Positions 62,707 to 64,000 of a DNA stretch of 64,000 nucleotides are shown here, in pieces. The DNA comes from Psychroflexus halocasei (GTDB lineage Bacteria; Bacteroidota; Bacteroidia; Flavobacteriales; Flavobacteriaceae): the NCBI RefSeq assembly GCF_900107595.1, contig NZ_FNQF01000002.1, positions 372,001-436,000 on the forward strand, read 5' to 3'. The position numbers and the translations under genes are program-made. The notes beneath the pieces were generated by a model, which was not told where the DNA came from, ran no database searches, and worked only from the letters and a program-made list of their open reading frames with translations. Within the stretch, counting starts at the first letter, position 1; each line of letters starts with the position of its first letter.

Positions 62707-64000
62707 CTACTCTTCTAATTTTTTTAAATAATAATTATAAATTTCAAACTGACTTCTTATGGCTTTACCGCCTTGTCTTCTGTACTCATTCAACGGACTC
62801 GCATTTGTGATATCTCTGGCTTTAACATTATCACTCCAACTGATATCAAAAGTATCCATCAATTCTGCTTTTATATCTTCATCATAAATTGGGCAGGTGA
62901 CCTCAACACGATTGTCGAGATTTCTTGTCATCCAATCTGCTGAGGATATAAAAACTTTTGAGTCTCCAGCATTTTCAAAATAAAACAAACGCGTATGCTC
63001 TAAAAATTTATCAACGATACTAATGACGTGGATATTTTCACTTAAACCTTCAACTTGAGCTCTCAAGCAACAAATCCCTCTAACAATCAAATCAATTTTC
63101 ACACCTGCTTGACTCGCTTCGTAAAGTTTTTCAATCATTTTATAATCTGAAAAACTATTCATTTTCAATCGAATCTTAGATTTCAAACCTGCTTTATGAT
63201 TATCGATTTCTTGATCGATTAATTCTATAAATCTTTCTCTCGAATAATGTGGAGAAACAATTAAGTGCTTGTATTTTTTTATTTTGTAATTGACTTCAAA
63301 GAAATCAAAAACTTTTTTAATGTCTTTTAAAATTCCTTGATGTGAAGTGAAAAGTGTGTAATCTGTATAAACTTTAGCTGTTATCTCATTGAAATTTCCA
63401 GTACTGATAAATCCATATTTCCTCACCTTTTTATCCTCCAAACGATCAATGACACAGGTTTTTGCGTGAACTTTAAGTCCGACAACACCAAAGATTAATT
63501 TAACGCCTTCACGTTCCATTTTTTCAGCATATTTGATGTTATTAACCTCATCAAATCTGGCTTGGAGTTCAATAGATACGGTGACTTTCTTTCCATTTTT
63601 TGCGGCATTAATTAAGGAACTTGCTATATGAGAAACCTCAGCCAAACGATAAATTGTAATTTTAATCGCTTTCACTTTTGGATCTAAAGCAGCTTCTCTT
63701 AAAAACTTGACGGTGTATGAAAATGTATGATAAGGCGTAAATTGTATAAAGTCTTTATGCTTCAGTTTTGACAACAAACTCCCTTGCATATTTAAGCCTT
63801 TCACTGGAAGAGCTTCAATTTTATCATACAACAAATGCTTAGCTCCCAAATCAGGAAATGCCATATAATCTCGCCTGTTGTGATAACGACCACCAGGAAT
63901 CAGGCTATCAGTGTTATCGATGCCCATTTTCTGAAGGAGAAAATCTAAAGTATCTTGTTCGATTTCTTCATCATAGACAAATCTTACTGGATCGCCGTCA
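62707..64000 (-). CDS. ppk1: Polyphosphate kinase 1, C-terminal part
   Basis: The gene runs off the right window edge; 430 residues are present, and the frame stays open to the last base (DGDPVRFVYDEEIEQDTLDF at the edge). It polymerises ATP gamma-phosphate into polyphosphate. Catalytic region motifs: LKVHAKTCVIDRL (phosphohistidine), FISTGNFNEITAKVYTDYTLF, and near the end FLEHTRLFYFENAGDSKVFISSADWMTRNLDNRVEV with the second His. The stop codon ends directly against the ppx start. Confidence 0.96.
   Translation of the reverse strand, partial: DGDPVRFVYDEEIEQDTLDFLLQKMGIDNTDSLIPGGRYHNRRDYMAFPDLGAKHLLYDKIEALPVKGLNMQGSLLSKLKHKDFIQFTPYHTFSYTVKFLREAALDPKVKAIKITIYRLAEVSHIASSLINAAKNGKKVTVSIELQARFDEVNNIKYAEKMEREGVKLIFGVVGLKVHAKTCVIDRLEDKKVRKYGFISTGNFNEITAKVYTDYTLFTSHQGILKDIKKVFDFFEVNYKIKKYKHLIVSPHYSRERFIELIDQEIDNHKAGLKSKIRLKMNSFSDYKMIEKLYEASQAGVKIDLIVRGICCLRAQVEGLSENIHVISIVDKFLEHTRLFYFENAGDSKVFISSADWMTRNLDNRVEVTCPIYDEDIKAELMDTFDISWSDNVKARDITNASPLNEYRRQGGKAIRSQFEIYNYYLKKLEE

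Overview
This 64 kb window is a chromosomal segment from a low-GC, gliding member of the Flavobacteriaceae (Bacteroidota); I cannot name the genus. Evidence for the lineage: adjacent gliding genes gldB and gldC, a secreted protein with a type IX secretion sorting tail, TonB-dependent uptake, a YpdA-type (bacillithiol) reductase, a Bacteroidota-style FtsZ tail, and promoters of the TTTG-N19-TAnnTTTG type rather than sigma-70 boxes. Nearly all of it is ordinary core genome with tight gene packing. No intergenic gap exceeds 300 bases, and I see no tRNA, rRNA, CRISPR array, transposase or prophage.

Layout. 1-7.1 kb: end of a long-chain acyl-CoA ligase, a TlpA-like lipoprotein without a redox motif, an ABC-F ATPase, carB lacking its allosteric domain, and rpmH. 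7.2-18 kb: small conserved membrane and secreted proteins, a half-length AraC-type protein, a half-size TauE/SafE permease, a lytic transglycosylase, mtaB, an OppA-like lipoprotein, rmuC, a thioesterase and an M42 peptidase. 18-22.2 kb: a TonB receptor with OprC-like copper ligands, a cysteine-motif membrane protein, a Crp/Fnr regulator, a small membrane protein and a group III truncated hemoglobin. 22.2-37.6 kb: the division and cell-wall (dcw) cluster on the minus strand, mraZ-rsmH-ftsL-ftsI-murE-mraY-murD-ftsW-murG-murC-ftsQ-ftsA-ftsZ. 37.9-46.3 kb: a hydrolase, engB, a lipid kinase / App1 phosphatase pair, gldC-gldB, nadE, dnaG and a polyprenyl synthase. 46.6-59 kb: a T9SS cargo protein, rlmN, an HMG-CoA-lyase-like gene, pyrD, pepT, crcB, a dehydrogenase, a two-component system, a deoxynucleoside kinase and small membrane proteins. 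59-64 kb: rpe, ypdA, a flavin monooxygenase, ppx and a partial ppk1.

The strongest new observation is at 20.3-22.2 kb. Two operons on either side of the crp/fnr gene (Cys-motif protein plus copper-type receptor; membrane protein plus truncated globin) each carry the same operator in the direction of transcription, TTGAC-N4-ATCAT, exactly 22 bases upstream of a TAnnTTTG -7 box. This is the spacing expected of class II activation by a Crp/Fnr protein. I infer a small regulon coupling copper uptake to globin production, probably under low oxygen or nitrosative stress. A second observation is a set of four genes whose -7 box lies exactly four bases before the start codon, which suggests leaderless transcripts.

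Motifs, spacings and coordinates were read directly from the sequence. Family assignments come from remembered family features; no database search was possible.
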